Shown here: piece after piece, positions 1 through 8,200 of the stretch | How positions within the stretch are numbered: the stretch's first letter is position 1 | Layout of the letters: each line of letters begins with the position of its first letter | Assembly (NCBI GenBank): GCA_002305915.1 | Contig: DBRJ01000023.1 | Location: 1 to 20,710 of the forward strand | Origin: Pelotomaculum sp. UBA1371 | GTDB taxonomy: Bacteria > Bacillota > Desulfotomaculia > Desulfotomaculales > Pelotomaculaceae | Direction of reading: 5' to 3' | DNA: 20,710 bases | Made by a program: the position numbers and the translations under genes | Notes under the pieces: model-generated | What the model was told of the DNA's origin: nothing | Database searches by the model: none | Seen by the model: only the letters and a program-made list of their open reading frames with translations

Positions 1-210
1 AGGAGCTTGATTCAGGATCCTCCGGCAGGACGTCTGGAATTGCTGGACGGTGTCAAGGTCTATCACCGGGACGGTTGGGCCCTGGTGCTTCCCGATCCCG
101 ATGAACCGGTCTGCCGGGTGTTCAGCGAGGGCAGCACCATGGAGATTGCTGAGTCCCTTACGGATTTCTATATTGATAAAATCAGCAAAATCGCTGGAGC
201 TAAAATCTGA
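1..210 (+). CDS. C-terminal end of phosphohexomutase-type protein (partial)
   Basis: The reading frame is open from base 1 and ends at a TGA, so only the last 69 residues are present. They resemble domain 4 of the alpha-D-phosphohexomutases (phosphoglucomutase/phosphomannomutase), which binds the sugar phosphate. The pattern is DGVKV, then DGWALVLPDPDEP, then CRVFSEG and a final helix. In active mutases the loop normally reads RPSGTEP; here it is LPDPDEP, without the Ser-Gly-Thr. From memory, this degenerate loop is typical of the long clostridial fusions of a nucleotidyltransferase with a mutase-like domain (often annotated mannose-1-phosphate guanylyltransferase), so I infer that type of protein, but the N-terminal part lies outside the window. 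A strong intrinsic terminator follows at 269-300. The neighbouring opposite-strand genes are also concerned with polysaccharide. Confidence 0.7.
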   Translation, partial: RSLIQDPPAGRLELLDGVKVYHRDGWALVLPDPDEPVCRVFSEGSTMEIAESLTDFYIDKISKIAGAKI

Positions 211-268
211 AAGGGATTACTGTTCTATAAAAGCCTTTCTGTTTTCCTGATAAAAATTTACTTGGGTA

Positions 269-300
269 AAAACTTCGAGCCCCCGGTTCGAAGTTTTCTT
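269..300 (+). terminator. Intrinsic terminator after the mutase gene
   Basis: A perfect 10-bp stem (AAAACTTCGA at 269-278 with TCGAAGTTTT at 288-297) continues inward by one G-T and two G-C pairs to a three-base loop. It is followed by a T-rich run (TTTTCTTATAT, counting the end of the stem). It lies 59 bases after the mutase stop codon and most likely ends that transcript. Confidence 0.8.
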
Positions 301-539
301 ATATAAGTTAAATGTTTCCTTTGATAAGCTAGATGTCTGATCAGCGTGGGAACGTGAACCCTGACGCTTTTCGTGCCTAACAGTTGCTGCCGGAGGCTCA
401 AATTGCAGTCACTGTACTCATGCCTGTAAAACTGTCCTTTAAAAGAAGAAATTACAGAATTCCCTAAACATAGCCGCATAAACTATTCACATCCGACAGT
501 TATTAATGGGCGTAAAATAAAGACCATTACAGAGCAATA

Positions 540-576
540 AGTCTGAGGAAATAAATTCCTCAGACTGCGTTTTTAT
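540..576. terminator. Hairpin, probable terminator of the GH57 unit
   Basis: A perfect 11-bp stem (AGTCTGAGGAA at 540-550, TTCCTCAGACT at 556-566) with loop ATAAA lies 29 bases beyond the stop of the minus-strand GH57 gene. On the minus strand it is followed only by TTATTGC, a weak U-tract. On the plus strand GCG and then TTTTTATT follow. It may work in both directions. The minus-strand role is the likelier, since no plus-strand gene was found in front of it. Confidence 0.55.
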
Positions 577-594
577 TCCCGGTTAATGGACATT

Positions 595-2205
595 CTATAC
601 CGCCCTGGCTTCCGGAACCGGGGTCCGGTACCAGCTGTAGTCGAGGTCCGGGAAAACATTGTTGCGATATTCCAGGTAACTTAAAAATCCTTCATCGATC
701 CGGTTGTTTTCAATTTGGTCGTGCAGACGCAGGAAATTATTAAGATGGACCTTGGTCCTCCTCACCGCGTATTGCACCATGGTACCCGTGCTCATGATAA
801 AAGCCCAATCGCTGCTTTGGGCCAGCAGCAGTTCCCGGGCCGCCTGATTCAAGGCCCGACGAAGCAGCCCGCCGGAGTGATAGTGGCGGTTGGCCAGAGA
901 CGTCATTATCCCTGCCGCCATGTGCAGATGCCGGTAAATCCAGTCGTTCGCCCCGCAGAGCCAGACTTCATGATATCCTTTGTTGCCCCAACTGGAAGCA
1001 CAGGGGACAGCTACCTGGTTGCAGGGAAACCGTTTCAGGTAATCGCTGGGAGTGAGCAGTTCGATGTCATTCTGATCAAAGGCAATCTTGCGGATTAAGT
1101 ATTCCAGCCAGGCCGGTCCCTCAAACCACCAGTGGCCGAAGAGCTCGGCGTCATAGGGCGCTACAATCAAAGGAGGACGGTCCATCAGCCCGGCCAGGTG
1201 ATTAATCTGGTGCTGGCGGTTAAACATGAAGTTGCCGGCGTGTTCAGCTGCTTTTGCCTGGGCAGCCCCGGGGTTATAAGGTTCTTTTTGACTCAAATCC
1301 ACTTTGCCTGTAATCCTGAAGTACTTCATCCCTGTATGGATCCGGATTCCGTCCGGGTGAATGTAGCCCTTGATGTAATCATAATCAAGGTCGTGCCCGA
1401 TGTCCCGGTAGAATTCCCGGTAATTATAGTCGCCCGGGTAACCTTCCATGGTGCTCCAGACCTGCTTGGAGGACTCAATGTCCCGGCCGAAGGCGGCCAC
1501 CCCGGTTGGACAGAAGATTGGAGCAAAGATTCCGTAGCGGGGTCTATGCGAGGCATAAAGAATGCCGTGGGAATCAGTAAAAAAGAATTTTAGGCCGTTT
1601 TCTTTAAGGATTTCATCCACGCCCGGAGCATAGGCGCATTCAGGCAGCCAGATCCCCCGGGGGGAAACCCCCAGGTGTTTTCGATAATGTTCCACAGCTG
1701 CCCTGATCTGGACCCGCACCGCCTCAGGCTGCAGCAGCATCAGCGGGAGGTAGCCGTGGGTGGCGGCGCAGGTGATAATCTCCAGCCGCCCGGCGTCCTG
1801 GAATTTTTTAAAGGCAGAAACAAGGTTGCGGTGATAACGGTCATTAAAGACGAACATAGCCTCATGAAAGCGCTTTTTATACATCAGAGCAGATTCGTGG
1901 AAGGGACTCCCGTAGGTGCGCCCTTCTTCTTTGTGGGCCAGCTCAATCAACCTGGACAGATGTCTGGCATAGCGATCTTGAAGAAGCGGATCGGTGAGCA
2001 TAGAAATTAGGGTCGGGGATAAGGTCATTGTTAATCTAAATTGGACGTTATCCTCCAGCAGGCGGTCAAAAACCTGGATCAGAGGTATATAAGTTTCTGT
2101 AATAGCCTCGTAAAGCCATCTTTCTTCCAGGAAATTCTCATGCTCGGGATGCCTTACGTAGGGCAGATGAGCATGTAGTACTAAACAAAGGTATCCCTTG
2201 GCCAT
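595..2205 (-). CDS. GH57 1,4-alpha-glucan branching enzyme
   Basis: The 536-aa product is a glycoside hydrolase family 57 protein of the branching-enzyme type, which makes alpha-1,6 branches in glycogen-like glucans in the cytoplasm. The family motifs are visible in order: HAHLPYV at residues 11-17, ATHGYLP at about 148-154, WLPECAY at 186-192 with the expected nucleophile Glu189, and PYDAELFGHWW at 350-360 with the expected acid/base Asp near 362. The length agrees with the roughly 520-aa enzymes of Thermus and Thermococcus. The ATG start has AAAGGGG seven bases before it. It lies 36 bases after the DUF4912 gene on the same strand, so the two are probably cotranscribed. The branching specificity, rather than amylase activity, is inferred from the motif variants. 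Confidence 0.88.
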   Translation of the reverse strand: MAKGYLCLVLHAHLPYVRHPEHENFLEERWLYEAITETYIPLIQVFDRLLEDNVQFRLTMTLSPTLISMLTDPLLQDRYARHLSRLIELAHKEEGRTYGSPFHESALMYKKRFHEAMFVFNDRYHRNLVSAFKKFQDAGRLEIITCAATHGYLPLMLLQPEAVRVQIRAAVEHYRKHLGVSPRGIWLPECAYAPGVDEILKENGLKFFFTDSHGILYASHRPRYGIFAPIFCPTGVAAFGRDIESSKQVWSTMEGYPGDYNYREFYRDIGHDLDYDYIKGYIHPDGIRIHTGMKYFRITGKVDLSQKEPYNPGAAQAKAAEHAGNFMFNRQHQINHLAGLMDRPPLIVAPYDAELFGHWWFEGPAWLEYLIRKIAFDQNDIELLTPSDYLKRFPCNQVAVPCASSWGNKGYHEVWLCGANDWIYRHLHMAAGIMTSLANRHYHSGGLLRRALNQAARELLLAQSSDWAFIMSTGTMVQYAVRRTKVHLNNFLRLHDQIENNRIDEGFLSYLEYRNNVFPDLDYSWYRTPVPEARAV

Positions 2206-2241
2206 AATAAACCCCTTTCAAAGTATCCTTAGAATGCCCGG

Positions 2242-2985
2242 TTATTTTTGTTTCGGATTCCAAATACCGGGTGAAGTAACCTCCAGGGGCAGTTTGCCCG
2301 CCCGCCTGGCCAGTTCTTCAATAATCATAGGTGAGCTGGCGCCGTACTGGAACCTGCCGATGGAATGGTAGAGTCCTTCAATCCACATCCATTCCTCGTC
2401 CAGGCGGTCCGACAAAGATGCCCGGGGTGTGGTCACGATGTTTGATCTTAACAGGGTTACAAAGTGGCCGTCCTGAAACATACGTCCCAAATCTACACAA
2501 AAAGAACGGTCAGGCTCTCCTACCTGAATGTGCCAGTTGTCTACATGTTCACCCACATGTATATCGACAAAACCTTTGGCGTTGGTACCGTTAAAATCTA
2601 CACCGGTTACGTCGTAAACCCTCAAAACCGGGTGGGTGGACGACCAGGCTGCAGGCCCGTAGTTTGTGTTGAATTCCTCTTGTTTTGTAGCGGTAATCTC
2701 CCAGTAGGCGTAAAGCCAGTGCGGGTCCCGGGCCATCAGGGTCAGCCGGTCGACTCCATAGCGGTGCGGGAGCTGTGGGTCCTGGTCAGCCTGCTTTGGT
2801 GTTATTGTTGAGGCTGGAATATGGATGCCGGGTTCTTGGGCGGTTTCTTCCTGGAATAAAGGACGGGGCACGGCTTCATAATTAATTTTTCGTGAAGCCC
2901 GCCCGCGTTTTAAAGCCAACAAAAAAACACCTGCCGCTGCAACTACTATAAAAGCCAAAAATAACCATGGCAGCAACACATTCAT
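2242..2985 (-). CDS. Membrane-anchored DUF4912 protein
   Basis: The 247-aa product starts with a hydrophobic segment (residues about 4-26) followed by positive residues (KRGRASRK), so it is a membrane anchor with the rest in the cytoplasm. A variable linker leads to a DUF4912 domain from about residue 75, recognisable by LMARDPHWLYAYWEI at 83-97. The function of DUF4912 is not established. In clostridia the domain recurs beside GH57 branching enzymes, as here, suggesting a glucan-binding or polysaccharide role (inference). A TTG at 3004-3006 would give seven more residues, but the AGAGGGGG ribosome site at about 2996-3003 fits the ATG at 2983-2985, which also puts the hydrophobic helix directly at the N-terminus. 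Confidence 0.8.
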   Translation of the reverse strand: MNVLLPWLFLAFIVVAAAGVFLLALKRGRASRKINYEAVPRPLFQEETAQEPGIHIPASTITPKQADQDPQLPHRYGVDRLTLMARDPHWLYAYWEITATKQEEFNTNYGPAAWSSTHPVLRVYDVTGVDFNGTNAKGFVDIHVGEHVDNWHIQVGEPDRSFCVDLGRMFQDGHFVTLLRSNIVTTPRASLSDRLDEEWMWIEGLYHSIGRFQYGASSPMIIEELARRAGKLPLEVTSPGIWNPKQK

Positions 2986-3239
2986 GGAGTTAGGTCCCCC
3001 TCTCAAAGGTAAAAAGATTAACCTGAGAAAAAACGGTTATAATTGAACTACCCGAAAAATCTTTTTTTATTATTGCCCAGACTAAAAAGGTTTATTTACT
3101 TCAAATTAAATTTATAAACTTCAATAAATGAAAAACTAAGTTAAAAACTGATAATATGAAGGAAACCTGAAAACTGCAGCGAAAACTGATAAAACAATAA
3201 ATAATACCCTGCTCCAAAGGAGGCTATTATACTTTCAAG

Positions 3240-3887
3240 ATTGAGGACAAAAAAGAAAAAGCGGCAAAAATAGTAGAAATCCTAGGATACGCCTACCCCG
3301 GAGCCGGTACGGCTTTAAATTTCAACAGCCCGTTCGAACTCCTGGTAGCTGTGATTTTGTCCGCTCAGTGTACGGACCAGCAGGTAAACAGGATTACCGA
3401 CTCCCTGTTCAAAAAGTACAACACTCCACGGGACTTTGCGGCATTGACCCCGGAAGAGCTGGCCGGGGAGATCAAGGGGTGCGGGCTGTATCGCAATAAA
3501 AGCAAGTATATTGTAGAAGCATCCCGTAAGATCCTGGAACTGCATGATGGTCAGGTACCGGAGACCAGGGAGGAGCTTCAGGCTTTACCGGGTGTAGGCC
3601 GGAAGACTGCCGGGGTAGTGCTCGGGATAGCTTACGGCGGCAGTGTGCTCCCGGTGGACACGCATGTTTACCGTGTGGCCCGGCGGTTGGGCCTGTCCGG
3701 GGCCGGGCACCCCGAAAAAGTCGAAGAGGACCTGGTAAAATGTCTTGCGCCGCATCAGAGAATGGACGCTCACCACCGGTTAATCGCCCACGGCCGGGCT
3801 ACCTGCAGGGCAAGGAAACCTGCCTGCGGCGACTGCTGTTTAAAAGAACTTTGCCTTTATCCGGAACAGGAGGAAGAGAAATCTTGA
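3240..3887 (+). CDS. nth: Endonuclease III, apparent non-canonical start
   Basis: DNA glycosylase/AP lyase that removes oxidised pyrimidines in base excision repair. The helix-hairpin-helix LPGVGRKTA carries the catalytic lysine (Lys122 from the ATT start) and VDTHVYRV the catalytic aspartate (Asp140). The C-terminus has the 4Fe-4S pattern C-X6-C-X2-C-X5-C (Cys189, 196, 199, 205). All of these sit two residues after their E. coli equivalents (120, 138, 187/194/197/203), so the protein must begin close to base 3240. No ATG, GTG or TTG exists in frame between the stop at 3198-3200 and GTG 3351, which would cut off a conserved helix. The ATT at 3240, 16 bases after AAAGGAGG (3216-3223), is my best start. 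The TGA overlaps the trmL start. Confidence 0.85.
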   Translation: MEDKKEKAAKIVEILGYAYPGAGTALNFNSPFELLVAVILSAQCTDQQVNRITDSLFKKYNTPRDFAALTPEELAGEIKGCGLYRNKSKYIVEASRKILELHDGQVPETREELQALPGVGRKTAGVVLGIAYGGSVLPVDTHVYRVARRLGLSGAGHPEKVEEDLVKCLAPHQRMDAHHRLIAHGRATCRARKPACGDCCLKELCLYPEQEEEKS

Positions 3888-4345
3888 ACATTGTCCTGGT
3901 TGAGCCCGAAATTCCCGCCAACACCGGCAACATTTCCCGGACCTGCGCTGTCACAGGCTCCGATCTGCACCTGGTTCGCCCCCTGGGTTTTTCCACGGAA
4001 GATAAGTACCTCAAGCGCGCCGGGCTGGATTACTGGCACCTTTTGAAAATCCACTATTATGATAGTTTTTTCGAAATTGTGCAGAAATATTCCGGCCATA
4101 TTTTTTATCTTGTTACAACGAAGGCACCTCGCTGTTACACATCCGTGCAATACGGAAGGGATTCTTTTCTGGTATTCGGTAAGGAAACCAGGGGACTGTC
4201 TCCGGAGATTCTAAGCGCATTTCCGGAGAACCAGGTCCGGATTCCAATGAGAGAAGAAGCACGTTCCCTGAACCTGGCTAATTCGGTGGCCGTGGTCCTG
4301 TATGAGGCGCTGAGGCAGCAGGGCTTTCCGGAATTAAAAATATAA
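3884..4345 (+). CDS. trmL: tRNA (cytidine/uridine-2'-O)-methyltransferase TrmL
   Basis: A 153-aa SPOUT-family methyltransferase, the usual length for TrmL, which methylates the ribose of the wobble base (position 34) in certain tRNA-Leu species using S-adenosylmethionine. Family motifs are NTGNISRTCAV near residues 14-24, LVFGKETRGL in the middle and IPMREEARSLNLANSVAVVLYE at the C-terminal trefoil knot. The start is the TTG at 3884-3886, which overlaps the nth stop codon (TTGA) and has AGGAGG at 3868-3873. The product then begins directly with the strand NIVLVEPEIPANTGN, as usual. The frame extends upstream inside nth, but that part is not homologous. Translational coupling to nth is likely. 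Confidence 0.9.
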   Translation: MNIVLVEPEIPANTGNISRTCAVTGSDLHLVRPLGFSTEDKYLKRAGLDYWHLLKIHYYDSFFEIVQKYSGHIFYLVTTKAPRCYTSVQYGRDSFLVFGKETRGLSPEILSAFPENQVRIPMREEARSLNLANSVAVVLYEALRQQGFPELKI

Positions 4346-4372
4346 CGTAATTTAATACTTCGAAATATGATC

Positions 4373-4430
4373 CACAAATGTTGAAAAGCTGCAAAGCAGA
4401 GCCGTGTTACATGAGCATATTTGTGTTTTT
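4373..4430 (+). terminator. Possible weak terminator after trmL
   Basis: CACAAAT (4373-4379) can pair with ATTTGTG (4419-4425), followed by TTTTT. The 39-base loop contains a second small hairpin, CTGC-AAA-GCAG. The stem is short and the loop large, so this is only a candidate. Confidence 0.3.
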
Positions 4431-4441
4431 GGATGTTATTC

Positions 4442-4471
4442 TTGTTCTTTTTGATAGAATTCTGATATAAT
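4442..4471 (+). promoter_or_regulatory. SigA-type promoter of the ybaK-like gene
   Basis: TTGTTC (4442-4447) and a perfect TATAAT (4466-4471) are 18 bases apart. The predicted transcript starts near 4478, giving a leader of about 27 bases with AGGGGG as ribosome site before ATG 4505. CCCCCT (4472-4477) and AGGGGG (4492-4497) are complementary, but the first arm would lie mostly upstream of the transcript start, so the hairpin is probably not made in the RNA. Confidence 0.65.
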
Positions 4472-4504
4472 CCCCCTTGAAATAGTAAAACAGGGGGTTT
4501 TTCT

Positions 4505-4966
4505 ATGAGCGTCATTAAAAAGGTCCAGTCCTACCTGGATCAATACGATATGGGGCTTAAAATTATTGAGTTTGAAGAGAGTACCCGCACCTGCGAGTTG
4601 GCGGCTAAGGCCCTGGGTGTGGAGGTTGGTCAAATAGCCAAAACAATTGTGTTCCAGGCTGACGGGCAGCCCGTACTGGTTGTGGCAAGCGGCGACAAAA
4701 AAATTAAAACAGGAAAACTGAAACGGCTTTTCGGAGCAAACAAGGTGAAAATGGCCGACCCCGAGACGGTTGAGCGCGTAACCGGTTACCCCGTTGGAGG
4801 TGTTTGCCCGGTGGCGCTGCCGGATAAGTTGCCCATCCTGCTGGACGAAACAATGCACCGTTTTCCGGTTGTATATGCTGCTGCCGGTACACCAAACTCT
4901 GCCCTGCCCATGACCATGGAACAGTTGCAAAGGATCACCGGGGGGCAGTGGGCCGATTTGGTTTAG
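4505..4966 (+). CDS. YbaK/EbsC-family aminoacyl-tRNA deacylase
   Basis: The 153-aa protein belongs to the YbaK/ProX family of trans-editing deacylases, which hydrolyse mischarged tRNAs (for example Cys- or Ala-tRNA-Pro) in the cytoplasm. Visible family features are IAKTIVF with the conserved lysine near residue 45, GDKKIKTGKLKRL, the GGVCPVALPDKLPILLDE block, and AAGTPNSALPMT near the C-terminus. It is a free-standing single domain, not a ProRS insertion. The substrate cannot be told from sequence alone. The ATG has AGGGGG seven bases upstream and the gene has its own promoter at 4442-4471. No other translation gene follows it; about 270 bases separate it from dnaE. Confidence 0.85.
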   Translation: MSVIKKVQSYLDQYDMGLKIIEFEESTRTCELAAKALGVEVGQIAKTIVFQADGQPVLVVASGDKKIKTGKLKRLFGANKVKMADPETVERVTGYPVGGVCPVALPDKLPILLDETMHRFPVVYAAAGTPNSALPMTMEQLQRITGGQWADLV

Positions 4967-5239
4967 GCCCGGCGCCGGGGGCGCTGTTGAAGTTCCCTCA
5001 TGCCGGGATTTTCAGCGGGTTTAAGCGGGTTTATTGGAAATGCTTATATTTTATTGTTATTTTAAGCTTTCACTTTACTGGTAAGAAAACCGGCTTAACC
5101 TGGTTATGAAGGTTCTTATTAAGATTGAAACTATTAACTGACTGAAGGAGTTTCCGGTTCCGAAAAGAATAATTTTGTAAGGTGTAATCTAGAAGTTTTT
5201 AGTTTAATTTTTTATGCTTAGATAAGAGGTGACGGCCGT

Positions 5240-8200
5240 TTGTTTGTACATTTGCATCTTCACTCGGAATACAGTCTCTTGGACGGAGCGGCCAGAATTA
5301 ATAATGCAGTAAGTAAAGCCAGAGAGATGGAGATGCCTGCCCTGGCTATCACCGACCACGGAGCCATGTACGGAGTGGTTGACTTCTACAAGGCCTGCAA
5401 AAAGGCTGGGATCAAGCCCGTTCTGGGCTGCGAGGTTTACGTAGCGCCCCGCAGCATGTCCCAGCGCACTCCGAAGTTGGACGACAACCTGTACCACCTG
5501 GTTCTCCTGGCTGAAAACCAGGAGGGTTACCGCAACCTGTTGAACCTGGTTTCCCTGGGCTTCACGAAGGGATTTTACTACAAGCCCAGGGTGGACAAGG
5601 AAGCACTTGCCGGGAACAGCAGGGGGCTGATCGCCCTGAGCGGCTGTATCGCCGGGGAGGTAGCTTCTAAAGTGCTGCGCGGGCAGCCCGAACAAGCCCG
5701 GCAGGCTGCCGGGGCTTACCGGGATATTTTCGGTTCGGAAAACTTTTACCTGGAGCTCCAGGACCACGGCTTCGAGGAACAGAGGACAGCCAACCGGGAG
5801 TTGCTGAAAATCCACAGGGAAATGGGTATCCCCCTGATAGCCACAAACGACGTCCACTACGTGCGGCGGGAGGACGCCGCAAACCAGGATGTGCTCCTGG
5901 CTATCCAGACCGGTAAGAGTGTGGACGACCCGGGACGGATGAAATTCCAGTCCGAAGAGCTATATTTAAAGAGTCCCCGGGAAATGAACCTTCTCTTTGG
6001 GGAATTGCCGGAGGCCATAAGCAACACGGTGGAAATTGCCGGGCGCTGCAACGTGGAGCTGGAATTCGGCAAATATTTTTTGCCCCATTATGCCGTACCC
6101 GAGGGCTACAACGCGGACACCTATCTGGAGGAGCTTTGCTATCAGGGCGCCCGCAGGATATACGGCGAACTGGGTGAGGAAATCAGGCAGCGTCTGGGCT
6201 TTGAACTGGGAGTTATCAAGCAGATGGGCTATTCTGCCTACTTCTTGATAGTCTGGGACTTCATCCATTTTGCCAGGCAGAAAGGGATTCCAGTGGGACC
6301 GGGCCGCGGCTCCGCCGCCGGCAGTCTGGTAGCCTACAGCCTGGGGATTACCAACATCGATCCCTTGAGGTACGGGCTACTTTTCGAACGTTTTTTAAAC
6401 CCTGAAAGGGTGTCCATGCCGGATATCGATATTGACTTCTGCTTTGAACGGCGGGGTGAAGTAATTGACTACGTAGTGCAAAAATACGGCGCCGACAGGG
6501 TTGCCCAGATCATTACCTTTGGGACCATGGCGGCCCGGGCGGCTATCCGGGATGTGGGGCGGGCGCTGAACATGCCTTACGGTGAAGTAGACAGGGTAGC
6601 CAAAATGGTACCGCCGGAATTGCACGTTACCATTGAAAAAGCCCTGAACGACGCGGCGGAATTGAAAGAAATCTACGATCAGAAGCCGGAGGTAAGGAAA
6701 CTGATCGACACGGCGGCTGCCCTGGAGGGTATGCCCAGGCACGCTTCCACCCACGCCGCTGCCGTTGTAATTACGAAAGACCCGCTAACCGATTATCTTC
6801 CATTATACAAAGCCTCCGACGGTCCGGTGACCACCCAGTTTGCCAAAGATACGGTGGAGGAATTGGGCCTGTTGAAAATGGACCTTCTGGGCTTGCGGAC
6901 CTTGACCGTAATCAGTGATGCTATAAACCTCATTGCCGGCAGCACCGGCGAAAGAATAGATATAGATAAAATTCCCCTGGACGACCCGGCCACCTATGAG
7001 ATGTTGGCCAGGGGCGAAGCGGCAGGGGTGTTCCAGCTGGAAAGCAGCGGTATGCGGAGCATCCTGCGGGACCTCAAGCCCGAGGTTTTTGAAGACATTG
7101 TGGCCCTGGTGGCCTTGTACCGGCCCGGGCCCCTGGGCAGCGGCATGGTTGTGGATTTTATCAAAAACAAACACGGTCTCAACAAAACGACCTACCTTCA
7201 CCCCAGGCTGGAACCTATTTTAAAGGACACTTACGGGGTTATTCTTTACCAGGAGCAGGTCATGCGTATTGCCAGCGATCTCGCAGGCTTTACTCTGGGT
7301 GAGGCGGATATGCTGCGCCGGGCCATGGGCAAAAAAAAGCCGGAAATTATTGCGGGGTTGCGCGCCCAATTCGTAGGGGGCGCTGTTAATAACGGGGTCG
7401 ACAAGGATGTTGCCGGTCAGATTTTTGATTTGATGGAATACTTTGCAGGCTACGGCTTCAATAAATCTCACTCGGCAGCCTATGCCCTGATTACTTACCA
7501 GACCGCTTACCTGAAGGCCAATTATCCCCTTCCTTATATGGCTGCTCTTCTGACTTCCGTTAAAGACAATGCGGATAAAGTGGCGGCTTATATCGAGGAC
7601 TGCCGGAGACTGGGAATTGAAGTCCTGCCGCCCGATGTCAACGAAAGCAAGGAAAGCTTTACGGTAGCCGGAGCCAAGATTCGCTTCGGCCTGGCGGCTG
7701 TAAAAAACGTCGGCCTGGGAGCAGTGGAGTCCATTATCAAGGCCAGGGAAGCCGGCGGACCTTTTAATGGTTACGTAGATTTCTGCAGGCGCCTGGATCC
7801 GAAGGTGGTTAACCGGCGGGTGCTGGAAAGCCTGATCAGGTGCGGCGCCTTTGACTCCCTTGGCCATCGCCGGGCCCAGTTGATGGCGGCTGTGGATCAG
7901 GGTCTGGCCCTGGCCCAGCAGTCCCAGCGCGAGAGGGAAAATGGACAGATCTCCCTGCTGGACCTGATGGGTGAAAGCGCCCGGGAGGTAGTCAGCATCA
8001 GCCTGCCGGATCTGCCTGAGTTTCCTGAGGACGAAATGTTGGCCATGGAAAAGGAAGTCCTGGGTCTTTATATCAGTGGCCACCCTCTGGCCCAGTACCG
8101 TAGCGCCCTGGACAGGCTCTGCACCTATAGTGCGGCGGAAGTTTTCGAGCTGGCTGAGGACAGTGCGGTAGTTGTGGGGGGAATGATCACCGGAGTAAAG

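Larger units (their letters stand above)
211..594. other. Intergenic region, 384 bp, no gene recognised
   Basis: This holds the terminator at 269-300 and the hairpin at 540-576. Between them (about 301-539) I see no convincing coding sequence. A minus-strand frame of 73 codons (258-479) runs through the terminator and has no ribosome site. No known riboswitch or structured RNA was recognised. Confidence 0.5.

Noticed and set aside
258..479. Minus-strand open frame of 73 codons
   Set aside because: It has no ribosome site, runs through a clear intrinsic terminator, and the product resembles nothing known.
4472..4497. CCCCCT/AGGGGG hairpin with T-run before the ybaK-like gene as an attenuator
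   Set aside because: The left arm lies mostly upstream of the predicted transcript start and the right arm is the ribosome site. The stem is only six pairs with a 14-base loop.
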